Source: Planctomycetota bacterium
GTDB taxonomy: Bacteria > Planctomycetota > Phycisphaerae > Phycisphaerales > SM1A02
Length of the DNA stretch: 46,801 nt
NCBI GenBank assembly: GCA_003671025.1
Contig: QWPW01000007.1
Location: 13,122-59,922 of the forward strand
Direction: 5' to 3'
Made by a program: the position numbers and the translations under genes. Numbering within the stretch: the stretch's first letter is position 1; each line of letters starts with the position of its first letter. Under the pieces are notes generated by a model. The model was not told where the DNA came from. It searched no databases and saw nothing but the letters and a program-made list of their open reading frames with translations. Positions 25,001 through 33,076 of the stretch are shown here, piece after piece.

Positions 25001-28000
25001 GCATCGGTGGCGTGCGCCAAACTCTCGAACCAGTTGGGCATGAGCATTCGTCCCCGCACGCTGTTCGAGTTTCCTGTTCTTGCGGCGTTTTGCGAGCAAA
25101 TCGCGCACGCGCCGATATCAGTTGCGCTCGCGCCCATCGTTCGCACAGGCGAGAAGTGTGGACCGATCGTGGGCGCGCTCTCGTCGATGATGTGGAATCG
25201 CTCCGTGCAACGCGGCAGCGACAACACCTACACCATCGTGGTGCGCGTTGATCTTGATGCGCGCGTCAACCCGCAAACGCTTCGTCATGCTTTGCGCGCA
25301 GTCATCGCGTCCGATCCGATTTTCCGCAGCACGCTGCGCGAAAAGAACGCCCGACTTTGCATCGAAGAGCAAGATGCGACGGCGCCGTTGATCGCCATCG
25401 TCGATTGCACAGAGGCACAACGCGACGCGCGCATTGATGCCATGCGCTCTGTGGTGTTCGAGCTCGCCACCGCCCCGCTGTGGCGCGCCGAGATTCTGGT
25501 GTGCGACGATGATCGTTCCGTGCTGCTTTTTGCCGTGCATCACGCGATTTTCGATGGTTGGTCGCTCAACTTGTCGCTCGAACAATTGAGCGCGCAATAC
25601 GCCGCAGCGGTCAACGGCACATCGATGACGCGCACGACCGCCACCATGGTCGATTACGGAATTTGGTGCGAGTCTCCTTCGCATAAGGACGCGGTGAAAA
25701 CGTCGGTCCAGTACTGGAACAGCAAACTGCGCGGCGTGACTGCGCGCACCGAGTTGCCCATCACTTCATCGACGCGACGCGCCGATGCCAACGCGTGGTT
25801 GCCCGTTCGTGTCGCGCCCAAAGTTGTCGCGCAACTCAAGCGCCTCGCATCGGACCTCGATGTCACGCTGCCACCGGTCTTGTTTTCCGCCTATCTCGTG
25901 TGGCTGTGGCGCATCACTGGTCAACGCGAGTTGACCGTGTCCTATCCCTATGCGGGACGCGATGTGCCCGGCACCGATGAGATCTTCGGTCTCTTCGTCA
26001 CCATGGGATTTCTGCATCAGTCCATCGATGCAGACTCGAGTTTCGCCTCGTTGGTTCGGCACGTCGCTGCGCAGATGATTTCCGATCGCGAACATCTCGT
26101 CGCGTCGCCGTACGACACCGATCTCTCCGCAGTCGGCGTGCCCAACGTGCTGTTCAGTCTGCAATCAGGAATCAATCTCAGCGGCACGATTGGCGGCTAT
26201 CCCTTCGCCGCGCACGAGATTCCTTCGCGCACATCGAAGGCCGACATCGGCGGAATCTTCTATGAAACAGCGGACAACGCGATCGAAGGTCGCATCGAGT
26301 TCGATAGTTCGTTGCTCGACCCAACGTTGGTCACGGGGTTTCTTCGCTCACTCGAAGCGTTGATCGGCGCGGTTGCTCCCGCGTCCACGGGCACGCTCAT
26401 GGACTTGCCTTACTTGAGCGATGCCGAGCGCGCACTCATCACTGGAATGTCGACGGGGCCTGCGCTCGAGCCATGCGCGTTGACCATCGTGGAGAACTTC
26501 GCGCAAGTGGTGAAGGATCATCCGCAACGCATCGCCATGGAATGCAATGGTCGATCGTGGACCTACACGCAACTCGATCAAGCGACGGATCGCCTCGCCA
26601 GCGCACTCATTGCGCGTCATCACCCCGTGCCGCAGACCTTAGTGGGACTTTCGGTGAGCAAGAGTGGCGAGCTCATTCAAGGTGCGTTGGCGATTCTTAA
26701 GGCGGGATGCGCCTATGTGCCGCTTGATCCGCATTACCCGCCCGACCGTTTGCGCTACCTCATCGACGACAGCGGCGCGCGCTTGATCATCGCGGATGCG
26801 TCGAGCGCAGACGCTGTTCGTGCGACCGGCGCATCTGACTTGTCCTTCATCGATCCCTTTGACAGCGCACTCGAGCAACAACAAGTGCTTGCGTTTCCTC
26901 GCGTGAGGCCGAGTGATCTCGCCTATGTCATCTACACCTCGGGATCAACAGGCAAACCAAAAGGCGTGTTGGTCGAACATCACTCCGTGCCGCGTTTGAT
27001 GGCCGCGTCACGCCCTGCGATTTCGTTTACCTGCGCGGGACGCTTTGTTTTGCTGGGTACGCTCAACTTTGATGCCAGCGTGTTGCAAGTGTTCTTGCCC
27101 CTGCTCTCGGGCGGGACGCTGGTGGTTCCTCCGCCCAACATCGAGAAGGAACCAGACGCGCTCCATCAAATGCTTGATCAACAGCGCGTCACCCACGCGT
27201 TAGTCACGCCTTCACTCATTCGCAATTTTCCACGCCGACCATTGCCGCACATCGAAGTGCTCGGCTTCGGTGGTGAAGCGATTGACGCAGCATCGGCTGA
27301 GTACTGGTCCACGCAAACGCGCTTCTTCTCGATGTACGGCCCGACCGAAATCACGGTCATGTGCAGCGCGGGCGTGATCGCTCCGGGCAGTAATCCGCGC
27401 ATCATCGGACGACCGTTGCCGGGATACACGATGCATCTCCTCGATCGACAGATGCAGTTGGTTCCGTATGGCGCCGTCGGTGAAATCTTCATCGGCGGTG
27501 GTTGCGATGCGCGCGGATATCTCGGCAAGAACGAGCTCACTATGGATCGCTTCGTGCTCGATCCTTTCAGCGACTCGCCCTATGCGCGTTGCTATCGCAG
27601 CGGTGATCTCGGTCGATTTCTCAGCGACGGAACCATCGAGTACTTCGGGCGCAACGATGACCAGATCAAATTGCGCGGATTCCGCATTGAACTAGGTGAA
27701 GTTGAATCGGCGTTGCAACGCATCGATGGTGTGACCGAAGCTGCGGCGGCGGTGCGTGGCGAAGGCGACCTGCGCGCCATCGTCGGCTACTACACGTCGA
27801 ATTCAGGCGCGCCGCTTGATGAGGCCGCGGTGCGCAAGGCGTTGGCGGTGTTTCTCCCCGAGTACATGCTGCCGTCGTTTCTCGTGCATCTCGCCGCGTT
27901 TCCCCTCAATGCCAACGGCAAGCTCGATCGCAAGGCGCTGCCCGCAGTGTCGATGCGTTCACAATCAGGCGATCCTCCGCGCGCGGGACTCGAGAGCGAC

Positions 28001-29362
28001 ATCGCACAAGTGTGGGAAGAGTTACTGCGCTTCAAAGGTGTTGGGCGCGACGATGACTTCTTTCACTTGGGCGGAAACTCGCTGCTCGCGGCACGATTGC
28101 AAACACTCTTGCGCGAGCGGCTGCAACTGCAAGTGTCGATCGCAACGCTCTACGCCAAGCCGACAATTGCCGCGCTCGCCCATGCGACCGACGCGGGTTC
28201 CATCGCCGCTGCGATCGCGTGTGCGCGTGCGGGTGTTCGCCTCGATCATCCCATTGCGCAAGGCCCCGTCGCAGCAAACATGCAACATGCGCTACTCACG
28301 GGTGCCGCGGGTTTCCTCGGCATCTATCTGTTGCACGCGTTGCTGAGCAAGGCACAACTGGTGACGTGTCTGCTGCGCGGACGCGACGAAGCGACCGTGT
28401 TGAAGACGCTGCAATTGGCGGCGGAGAAATCGCAGCTCGACATCGACTGGAGTCGCGTTCGCGTGTTGCTCGGCGATCTTGGTGCCGCGAAACTCGCGCT
28501 CAGCGAAGATGTGTTGGGCGTGCTCGCAGAATCAATCGACACGATCGTGCACTGCGGCGCATGGGTTCATCATCGTTACTCCTACGCCACGCTCAAAGCC
28601 ACCAACGTTGATGCAACGGTTGAGTTGCTGCGCTTGGCGTTGCGCGGCAAGCGCAAGCGATTCTGTTTCGTCTCGACTGAATCAGTGGGTGACGCGATGG
28701 CCAACATCGATCACGTGAGCGAAGCAATCCTCGACATCGATGCCCATCCACCAATCAGCGAGGTGGGCTATCTGCTCACCAAGTGGACTGCCGAGCAGTT
28801 GGTCGCGGACGCGTCGCGCAAGTACGGCCTTCACGCGGTGATCGCGCGCGCAGGCAATATCACGGGCGATTCGCGCACGGGCTACAGCAACTTCGATCAC
28901 AACCACTTCTGGCTTTTCGCCAAGTGCTGCGTGCAATTGGGCGCGTATCCCGACATTCTCACGCGCGTGGAGATGACGCCGGTGGACTGTGTCGCCGCGA
29001 ATGTGGTGGGACTCACGTTGGCACCGCCGGACGGTTTGCGCGTGGCAAACCTGAGCAATCCGTTGGCAACAACGCTGCCTGAGTTTTTCGAGCACGTCGC
29101 GCGCGCGGGAAATTTCGCGACGCAACGCGACACCACGGCGCAGTGGCAAGAGAAGTTGGCGCACATCGATGAACACAACGCGTTGTGGCAGATTCGCGAT
29201 TTGTATGCAGGCGATCTCAGCGGCGAGCCCGTGGCGGTGGATCACCAAGAGACCACGCGTTGCCTCGCGGCCGCCGCTGTCCCACTCGCACCAGCGCCGA
29301 ACATCTTGATTCCCCGCTACGTGACTTACTTGCAGCACGAAGGATTTCTTCCGAGTGCGTGA
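22049..29362 (+). CDS. two-module nonribosomal peptide synthetase with terminal reductase (C-A-PCP-C-A-PCP-R)
   Basis: A 2,437-aa synthetase. Order by residue: C1 about 1-440; A1 about 450-940 (YTSGTTGKPKG at 604-614, NVYGPTETT, YRSGDLARRLPDGE, NISGKIDR); PCP1 with LGGHSL near 977; C2 about 1030-1460 with intact HHAIFDGWSL (H1164, H1165, D1169); A2 about 1477-1965 (YTSGSTGKPKG from 1629, MYGPTEIT, NANGKLDR); PCP2 with LGGNSL (Ser 2011); reductase about 2080-2437 (LLTGAAGFLG, VSTES, GYLLTK as the Tyr-Lys pair). C1 has ASFAMDR (residues 133-139) where HHxxxDG belongs. The chain is predicted to be a dipeptide released reductively as aldehyde or alcohol. The start has GAGG four bases upstream; the frame runs on upstream only antisense to the CBM9-like gene. 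A PPTase gene overlaps the 3' end. Confidence 0.95.
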   Translation: MQFNLTATQRSALNHALSAHAPDHHVLVHQLSGAIDIARWRRAEVALAKSCALFRRSYLPGDEGWLIVEPPFVDGGDTSSALAVFDLSRAPAGTSLSLVEELVSRRFHPEEAPLVRLSLVLEAGGGFLVITAASFAMDRFSLRPLVSALTRAYAGEELSEIVLAQPKLLQHETEYLASPKQQADKQFWMRLLAAARFSWQPAKWSDATSPTFWSSSLSSQSTTRLSELAATLQMNLQELLLFSFHLFLCKLTGDENILTASGHRVGSDADTGVGIGYCQQRALLPSHIERATSVRDFLVASKRLVEYGRFHAGIPRGEVIRELQKKDPSLLRLTNVTFEEDLLPYGVLRADGLTITLLPAHSGGVDISDIAVTVTHDEAQQQALRFNISVRNPQHAAAIAAAFPSYFDLLNNLPDALDGTVGELSLLSDATRAQALAQSCGDVLSSPPRSVLDRFNDMVAQTPDAPALRCGDETYTYAQLSHAADKVAATILPLLSNDQESLIGICMTRGTAMIVSLLGVLKSGAGYLPLDPANPSERLSFILGDAGARAVLVDSKTVDIATQAATATSNLPSVLRIEEILQRPIAQMPRFPAQISSSVAYVIYTSGTTGKPKGVVVERGNAALFVQASEAALGCGLGNRWLQFASLNFDASVLEIFNCLTRGAELVVAASEVRADPKALWTLLHDAKISHAFVPPAMLRVLPRQTLPDLANIYCGGEASDDATVAYWSNSVRLWNVYGPTETTVLCSANLLGPGRSASNLGRPLPGYTMYVLDERGEPTPTGGVGEIFIGGDGVTRGYFGRPELTATKFVPNPFGAGRLYRSGDLARRLPDGELEYLGRNDFQVKIRGFRIEIGDIESAIRAVAGVGGVLCTVVKGPGGATLAAWYTSTSTAEETVRDAISTVLPHYMVPTHLVRLDSFPVNISGKIDRSRLLIPDASEESTQQVLNPLQRQVRSAWADALKCSADGLGTASHFFHLGGHSLAASVACAKLSNQLGMSIRPRTLFEFPVLAAFCEQIAHAPISVALAPIVRTGEKCGPIVGALSSMMWNRSVQRGSDNTYTIVVRVDLDARVNPQTLRHALRAVIASDPIFRSTLREKNARLCIEEQDATAPLIAIVDCTEAQRDARIDAMRSVVFELATAPLWRAEILVCDDDRSVLLFAVHHAIFDGWSLNLSLEQLSAQYAAAVNGTSMTRTTATMVDYGIWCESPSHKDAVKTSVQYWNSKLRGVTARTELPITSSTRRADANAWLPVRVAPKVVAQLKRLASDLDVTLPPVLFSAYLVWLWRITGQRELTVSYPYAGRDVPGTDEIFGLFVTMGFLHQSIDADSSFASLVRHVAAQMISDREHLVASPYDTDLSAVGVPNVLFSLQSGINLSGTIGGYPFAAHEIPSRTSKADIGGIFYETADNAIEGRIEFDSSLLDPTLVTGFLRSLEALIGAVAPASTGTLMDLPYLSDAERALITGMSTGPALEPCALTIVENFAQVVKDHPQRIAMECNGRSWTYTQLDQATDRLASALIARHHPVPQTLVGLSVSKSGELIQGALAILKAGCAYVPLDPHYPPDRLRYLIDDSGARLIIADASSADAVRATGASDLSFIDPFDSALEQQQVLAFPRVRPSDLAYVIYTSGSTGKPKGVLVEHHSVPRLMAASRPAISFTCAGRFVLLGTLNFDASVLQVFLPLLSGGTLVVPPPNIEKEPDALHQMLDQQRVTHALVTPSLIRNFPRRPLPHIEVLGFGGEAIDAASAEYWSTQTRFFSMYGPTEITVMCSAGVIAPGSNPRIIGRPLPGYTMHLLDRQMQLVPYGAVGEIFIGGGCDARGYLGKNELTMDRFVLDPFSDSPYARCYRSGDLGRFLSDGTIEYFGRNDDQIKLRGFRIELGEVESALQRIDGVTEAAAAVRGEGDLRAIVGYYTSNSGAPLDEAAVRKALAVFLPEYMLPSFLVHLAAFPLNANGKLDRKALPAVSMRSQSGDPPRAGLESDIAQVWEELLRFKGVGRDDDFFHLGGNSLLAARLQTLLRERLQLQVSIATLYAKPTIAALAHATDAGSIAAAIACARAGVRLDHPIAQGPVAANMQHALLTGAAGFLGIYLLHALLSKAQLVTCLLRGRDEATVLKTLQLAAEKSQLDIDWSRVRVLLGDLGAAKLALSEDVLGVLAESIDTIVHCGAWVHHRYSYATLKATNVDATVELLRLALRGKRKRFCFVSTESVGDAMANIDHVSEAILDIDAHPPISEVGYLLTKWTAEQLVADASRKYGLHAVIARAGNITGDSRTGYSNFDHNHFWLFAKCCVQLGAYPDILTRVEMTPVDCVAANVVGLTLAPPDGLRVANLSNPLATTLPEFFEHVARAGNFATQRDTTAQWQEKLAHIDEHNALWQIRDLYAGDLSGEPVAVDHQETTRCLAAAAVPLAPAPNILIPRYVTYLQHEGFLPSA

Positions 29363-29975
29363 CTTGTCGACAGCTCTGTCATGCGTGCAGCTGTTCGTCG
29401 TGGACCTGCGCACGATCGATGCGCGCAGTGAAGCACTTGACGCGGCCCAGTTGCAGCGCGCGAACCGTTTCACGCACGAAGCGGATCGTGTGCGTTTTGT
29501 GCGACGACGACTCGCGATCAAAGCGATTGCGCATCAACAGGGCCACGGTGATGTCGTATGGCGTTGCCTGACTTGCCACGGTGACGATCATGGAGTGCCG
29601 ACGCTCATCGGCGCGTCGGTGAGCACGAGTTCGTACGGCGACGCACTCGTCGTCGCGTTGGCGCCCTCGGGTTGGCAATTGGGCGTCGATGTCGCACCGC
29701 GTCAAGCGCCTGTGGAAATGCTCGAGGTGGCAAAACACCTGTTTACCCCGCAAGAACAAGCAGATTCACAACTCATGCGCGTGTGGGCGCGCAAGGAAGC
29801 GCTGGGCAAGGCGCTGGGCATCGGGCTTGCAAGCGATGACTCGGCGATGCCGCGCGGAGTGCTCGACACGCATGCGACAAAGCTTCAGTTTGAAGATCAC
29901 GATGTTGCGGGATTCGATTCTCTGTTGATCGCGATTGCGTTCGCACGCGCGGAGCCGTTGCTCGATCACTCGTGA
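29355..29975 (+). CDS. Sfp-type 4'-phosphopantetheinyl transferase
   Basis: A 206-aa enzyme that moves phosphopantetheine from coenzyme A to the carrier-domain serines (977 region and 2011) of the NRPS just upstream. Motifs are LGVDVAP (the GxDxE-like site, here with Ala-Pro following), the STSSYGDALVVALA strand and VWARKEALGKALGIGL, the WxxKEAxxK signature. The GTG at 29355 overlaps the NRPS stop by eight bases, with AAGGA about ten bases upstream; a GTG ten codons later is a possible alternative. The overlap suggests coupled translation with its substrate. Its 3' end overlaps the convergent permease gene by ten bases. Confidence 0.88.
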   Translation: MRDLSTALSCVQLFVVDLRTIDARSEALDAAQLQRANRFTHEADRVRFVRRRLAIKAIAHQQGHGDVVWRCLTCHGDDHGVPTLIGASVSTSSYGDALVVALAPSGWQLGVDVAPRQAPVEMLEVAKHLFTPQEQADSQLMRVWARKEALGKALGIGLASDDSAMPRGVLDTHATKLQFEDHDVAGFDSLLIAIAFARAEPLLDHS

Positions 29976-31372
29976 AAGGCGTTGTTGCGACGGAGCGTGC
30001 TGTTGCGAAAACCAAACAATGCATACACAGCCACGCCTGCGCCAATCCAAATCGACAGTGGCAACCACAGCGATGGAAGCAGTTGCGCGATGAGTCCGCC
30101 GCAGATGACTGCGCCGATCAGTGGCACCCAGTTTGGACCTGGCACGCGAAACGGTCGCACGAGATCGGGCTCGCGTTTGCGCATCACCACCACTGCGATG
30201 CATACCGCAGTGAATGCAGTCAAGGTGCCAACTCCAGTGAGACTCGCGAGAGCATTGAGTGGCAAGAGCCCTGCCGCAAGCGCGACGACTACCGCGGAGA
30301 TCACGGTGGTGAGCAGTGGCGTCCCTGTGCGCGCGTTCACTCGCCCAGTCCAACTGGGCAACAACCCGTCGCGGCCCATCGCCATCAAGATGCGCGGAAG
30401 TCCCACCATCACTGCGAGTAACACACTCGCCATTCCCACCAACGCACCCAGTGAAATCACGCCGCCGATGAAGGGCATGTTCGCGCCCTTGAATGCGCTG
30501 GTGATTGGACTCTGCGCATCGATCTCGAGATACGGCACCATTCCTGTGAGCGTCGCCACCATCGCGCAGTACAGAACGGTGCAGACCAAGAGCGTGCCCA
30601 AGATGCCGCGCGGAAGATCGCGACCAGGATCGCGAACTTCGGCGGCAGTCGAAGAAACCATGTCAAAACCCACGAAGGCGAGAAACACCAACGCGGTTGC
30701 TTTGAACACTGGCCCCCATCCTTCAGGAACAAACGGCGTCCAGTTGCTCGGTTGAATACACGTGGCACCGATGATGATCACTGCGGCAACGACGACGAGC
30801 TTGAGCACGACCATCGCGCTGGTGAAGCGCGCGCTCTCACGAATTCCTAGCGCGACCACCGCGGCCATCGACAACACGATGAGCACTGAAAGCACATCAA
30901 TGAACCCGCCTTCGAACGGCCCGTTCAAAAACATCGTGGGCAACGCGACTCCTGCATCGTCCAACACGCCCGCCATGTAGCCCGACCAACCTCGCGCGAC
31001 CAGACTCGCGCCCAGCGCGTACTCGAGCAGCAGATTCCAGCCGACGAGCCACGCGATGCATTCGCCGAGCGTCGCGTAAGCAAAGGTGTACGCGCTGCCG
31101 GTCACAGGAAGCGCGGCACTCATCTCGGCATACGAAACCGCGGCGAAGGAGCAAGCGATTCCCGCCATCAAAAAGCTCAACACCACCGCGGGACCAGCGG
31201 AATGCGCGACAACTCCAGAGAGCACGAAGATTCCCGCGCCCACCGTGGCACCGATACCGAGTGCCATCAGTTGCCACGAACCGAGATGACGCTTGAGTCC
31301 TCCCGATTGCGTTGCTCGCTCTTCCTGCACGGCGCGCAGAGGCTTGACGGAAAATGGAGAAGATGTCGTCAC
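29966..31372 (-). CDS. APC family amino-acid permease
   Basis: A 468-aa integral membrane transporter of the amino acid-polyamine-organocation superfamily, closest by eye to the cationic amino-acid transporter/YfnA branch. It shows the helix-1 signature ALGIGATVGAGIFVLSG, then SFLMAGIACSFAAVSYAEM and the helix-6 AFVGFDMVSSTAAEVRDP; 12-14 hydrophobic segments are visible. The start is the GTG at 31372, because GGAGG lies exactly six bases upstream; a TTG further upstream has no such support. The cargo is probably an amino acid. Whether it feeds the NRPS is unknown; it is convergent to that operon, not part of it. Confidence 0.92.
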   Translation of the reverse strand: MTTSSPFSVKPLRAVQEERATQSGGLKRHLGSWQLMALGIGATVGAGIFVLSGVVAHSAGPAVVLSFLMAGIACSFAAVSYAEMSAALPVTGSAYTFAYATLGECIAWLVGWNLLLEYALGASLVARGWSGYMAGVLDDAGVALPTMFLNGPFEGGFIDVLSVLIVLSMAAVVALGIRESARFTSAMVVLKLVVVAAVIIIGATCIQPSNWTPFVPEGWGPVFKATALVFLAFVGFDMVSSTAAEVRDPGRDLPRGILGTLLVCTVLYCAMVATLTGMVPYLEIDAQSPITSAFKGANMPFIGGVISLGALVGMASVLLAVMVGLPRILMAMGRDGLLPSWTGRVNARTGTPLLTTVISAVVVALAAGLLPLNALASLTGVGTLTAFTAVCIAVVVMRKREPDLVRPFRVPGPNWVPLIGAVICGGLIAQLLPSLWLPLSIWIGAGVAVYALFGFRNSTLRRNNAFHE

Positions 31373-31445
31373 GAGTAGCCTCCAGAGCAACCATGGCGTT
31401 GCGAGTTGTGCGACGAGCGACGAACGACCATCGACGGGCGAAGAC

Positions 31446-31634
31446 TCATGCTAACGCACACTCATCGAGCACAAGGACTGTGTGCACGACGCACGACCGT
31501 TCGCTCCGAGGCGCCGAGAGAGTGATGGCGCCAGAAACGCTCGAGAAAATGCCGAGAAACAAGGCGATTTTGATGAGTGCGAGTGAATCAGCAGTCACGT
31601 GACCACCGATCACGCAAGCAAGCAGACGACCCAT
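31446..31634 (-). CDS. possible small membrane protein (62 aa)
   Basis: A 62-aa frame in the gap between the Asp-box gene and the permease gene. It has one hydrophobic segment (LALIKIALFLGIFSSVSG) and starts just after the upstream stop. I see no ribosome site and no family, so it may be chance; it is listed because it fills an otherwise unexplained 269-base gap. Confidence 0.22.
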   Translation of the reverse strand: MGRLLACVIGGHVTADSLALIKIALFLGIFSSVSGAITLSAPRSERSCVVHTVLVLDECALA

Positions 31635-31641
31635 GTCGTAA

Positions 31642-32931
31642 TCATCGCAACGAGTCAATCGGAAGTTGGATCACCTTCACGCTGCGTGACTTTTCGCCGC
31701 CTACTGCCGTAATGGCCAACCAAAGATCCGTGCCTTGCACGGTCGCGCGCGGAAAGCCACTCGACCGATCCGCAGTGACCTCTGCCACGGTGTGAAGTTC
31801 ACCGAGCGATCCATCCGCGTGCATGCGACGAAGCACAACGATGCCATCGCTTCGGCGTGCATCGATCCAAAGAATCAACGCATCACCTGAGGGCAGCAAC
31901 AGTGTTTCGACTCTTCCTACTGAGCCATTCGAATCGAGTTCCACCGTCGCTGCAAATGTTGCGCCGCCATCACGCGATCGAGCCGCACGCACCGCGCCTT
32001 TGACAAGCCCACCCTGCGCGAGCGCGCCAGTCCACCACGCGACCACGACATCATTGCCGTTCGCCGAAATGCTCGGTCCATTCACGGGACAACCTTCGAG
32101 CTTCCATCCATCGCTGCCGATCGCTTGCGGCTGCGACCATCCTTCACCGAGCCAGCGCACCAGCGAGATATCGCGCGTGCCATCTTCGCGGCGATCGCGA
32201 TAGACCACGATGGGACCGTTGCTTCCAATCGCAAGATCGGTGGGACAGCATTCACACGTGCGTTCATCGAGGATTTCCGACGGCGGCGATGGTCGCTCGG
32301 TCGTCGGCGCGACACGCGCGGCGCGCAATGTCATGTCGCCTCCACCGTGATCGTCGCCAGCGCCATGCGAATCATGTGCCGTCATCGCGCGTCCATCGAG
32401 CCAACAGAACGCAGTGGAATCACGCGCGGTGTCTGCGCTGACAAAGCCATGTTCCGCAGGCTTTCCATCATCGTGCAGTGGACCGAGGATGTTCCACGAG
32501 CGACCATCATCCGTTGATCGCGAAACCATCGCGTCGTAGATGTAGCCGCCCGCTTCTGCTTGACGCAACCACGTTGCGAGCAACGCGCCATCGCGCGCGC
32601 GCACGATCGTCGGTGTGTCCGCCCAATTGGCGAAGAGCTTCTGTCCTGGCGCAACATTGGCCACCGGCGACCACACGTCCTTCTCGCAACGCGACATGCA
32701 AAAGCGAAACCCATCGGGTTGGCCGGCGATCGAAGACGCGTCGCGTTCGATCCACGAAAGAATCACACCTGCGCCATCGGCCACGATGCGCGGCGCAAAC
32801 GAATCGCCTTTGGCTGGTGAGACGATGTCCACTGCGCAGGCGCGGCTTCCCTCGACGAAGACCGCGGATGTGATTGAGATCACGACCGTCAACGCGCGCA
32901 CATACGCACCGATTCGATAAGTGTGGATCAT
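31642..32931 (-). CDS. secreted Asp-box (BNR) repeat protein, sialidase-like fold
   Basis: A 429-aa exported protein, start at 32931 before a signal peptide (ALTVVISITSAVFVEG, cleavage near ACA-VD). Asp-box repeats of the six-bladed sialidase propeller are visible: SRSTDDGRSWN and ARSRDGGATF, plus several WLRQ/WIDARR blade strands. The catalytic Arg triad and Tyr/Glu pair of true sialidases cannot be assigned, so hydrolase activity is not claimed. Unusual features are a His/Asp/Gly-rich loop (AHDSHGAGDDHGGGDM) and a Cys cluster (RTCECCPTDLAIG) that could bind a metal. The gene stands alone between the permease and the ppdK terminator region. Confidence 0.78.
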   Translation of the reverse strand: MIHTYRIGAYVRALTVVISITSAVFVEGSRACAVDIVSPAKGDSFAPRIVADGAGVILSWIERDASSIAGQPDGFRFCMSRCEKDVWSPVANVAPGQKLFANWADTPTIVRARDGALLATWLRQAEAGGYIYDAMVSRSTDDGRSWNILGPLHDDGKPAEHGFVSADTARDSTAFCWLDGRAMTAHDSHGAGDDHGGGDMTLRAARVAPTTERPSPPSEILDERTCECCPTDLAIGSNGPIVVYRDRREDGTRDISLVRWLGEGWSQPQAIGSDGWKLEGCPVNGPSISANGNDVVVAWWTGALAQGGLVKGAVRAARSRDGGATFAATVELDSNGSVGRVETLLLPSGDALILWIDARRSDGIVVLRRMHADGSLGELHTVAEVTADRSSGFPRATVQGTDLWLAITAVGGEKSRSVKVIQLPIDSLR

Positions 32932-33018
32932 CGTGCCACTGTATCGGCGGCGAGTTTCGCGCAAGCAACGCGCGCTGAAGTACTCACGCGCCGCATGAGC
33001 TCGACCCTCCAGCAACGA

Positions 33019-33048
33019 CAGCGCCCGCGGCATGTGCCACGGGCGCTG
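33019..33048 (-). terminator. hairpin downstream of ppdK
   Basis: CAGCGCCCG at 33019-33027 pairs with CGGGCGCTG at 33040-33048; the loop contains a further GGC/GCC pairing. It lies 29 bases past the ppdK stop on the minus strand and before the Asp-box gene start. No T run follows, so it may act as a terminator or as a 3'-end stabiliser. Confidence 0.55.
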
Positions 33049-33076
33049 ACGAATTCTCGATTCAAGTCTCACATAA

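Noticed and set aside
29355-31372. APC permease as the exporter of the NRPS product
   Set aside because: It lies on the opposite strand, and the family mostly imports amino acids; nothing in the sequence links it to export.
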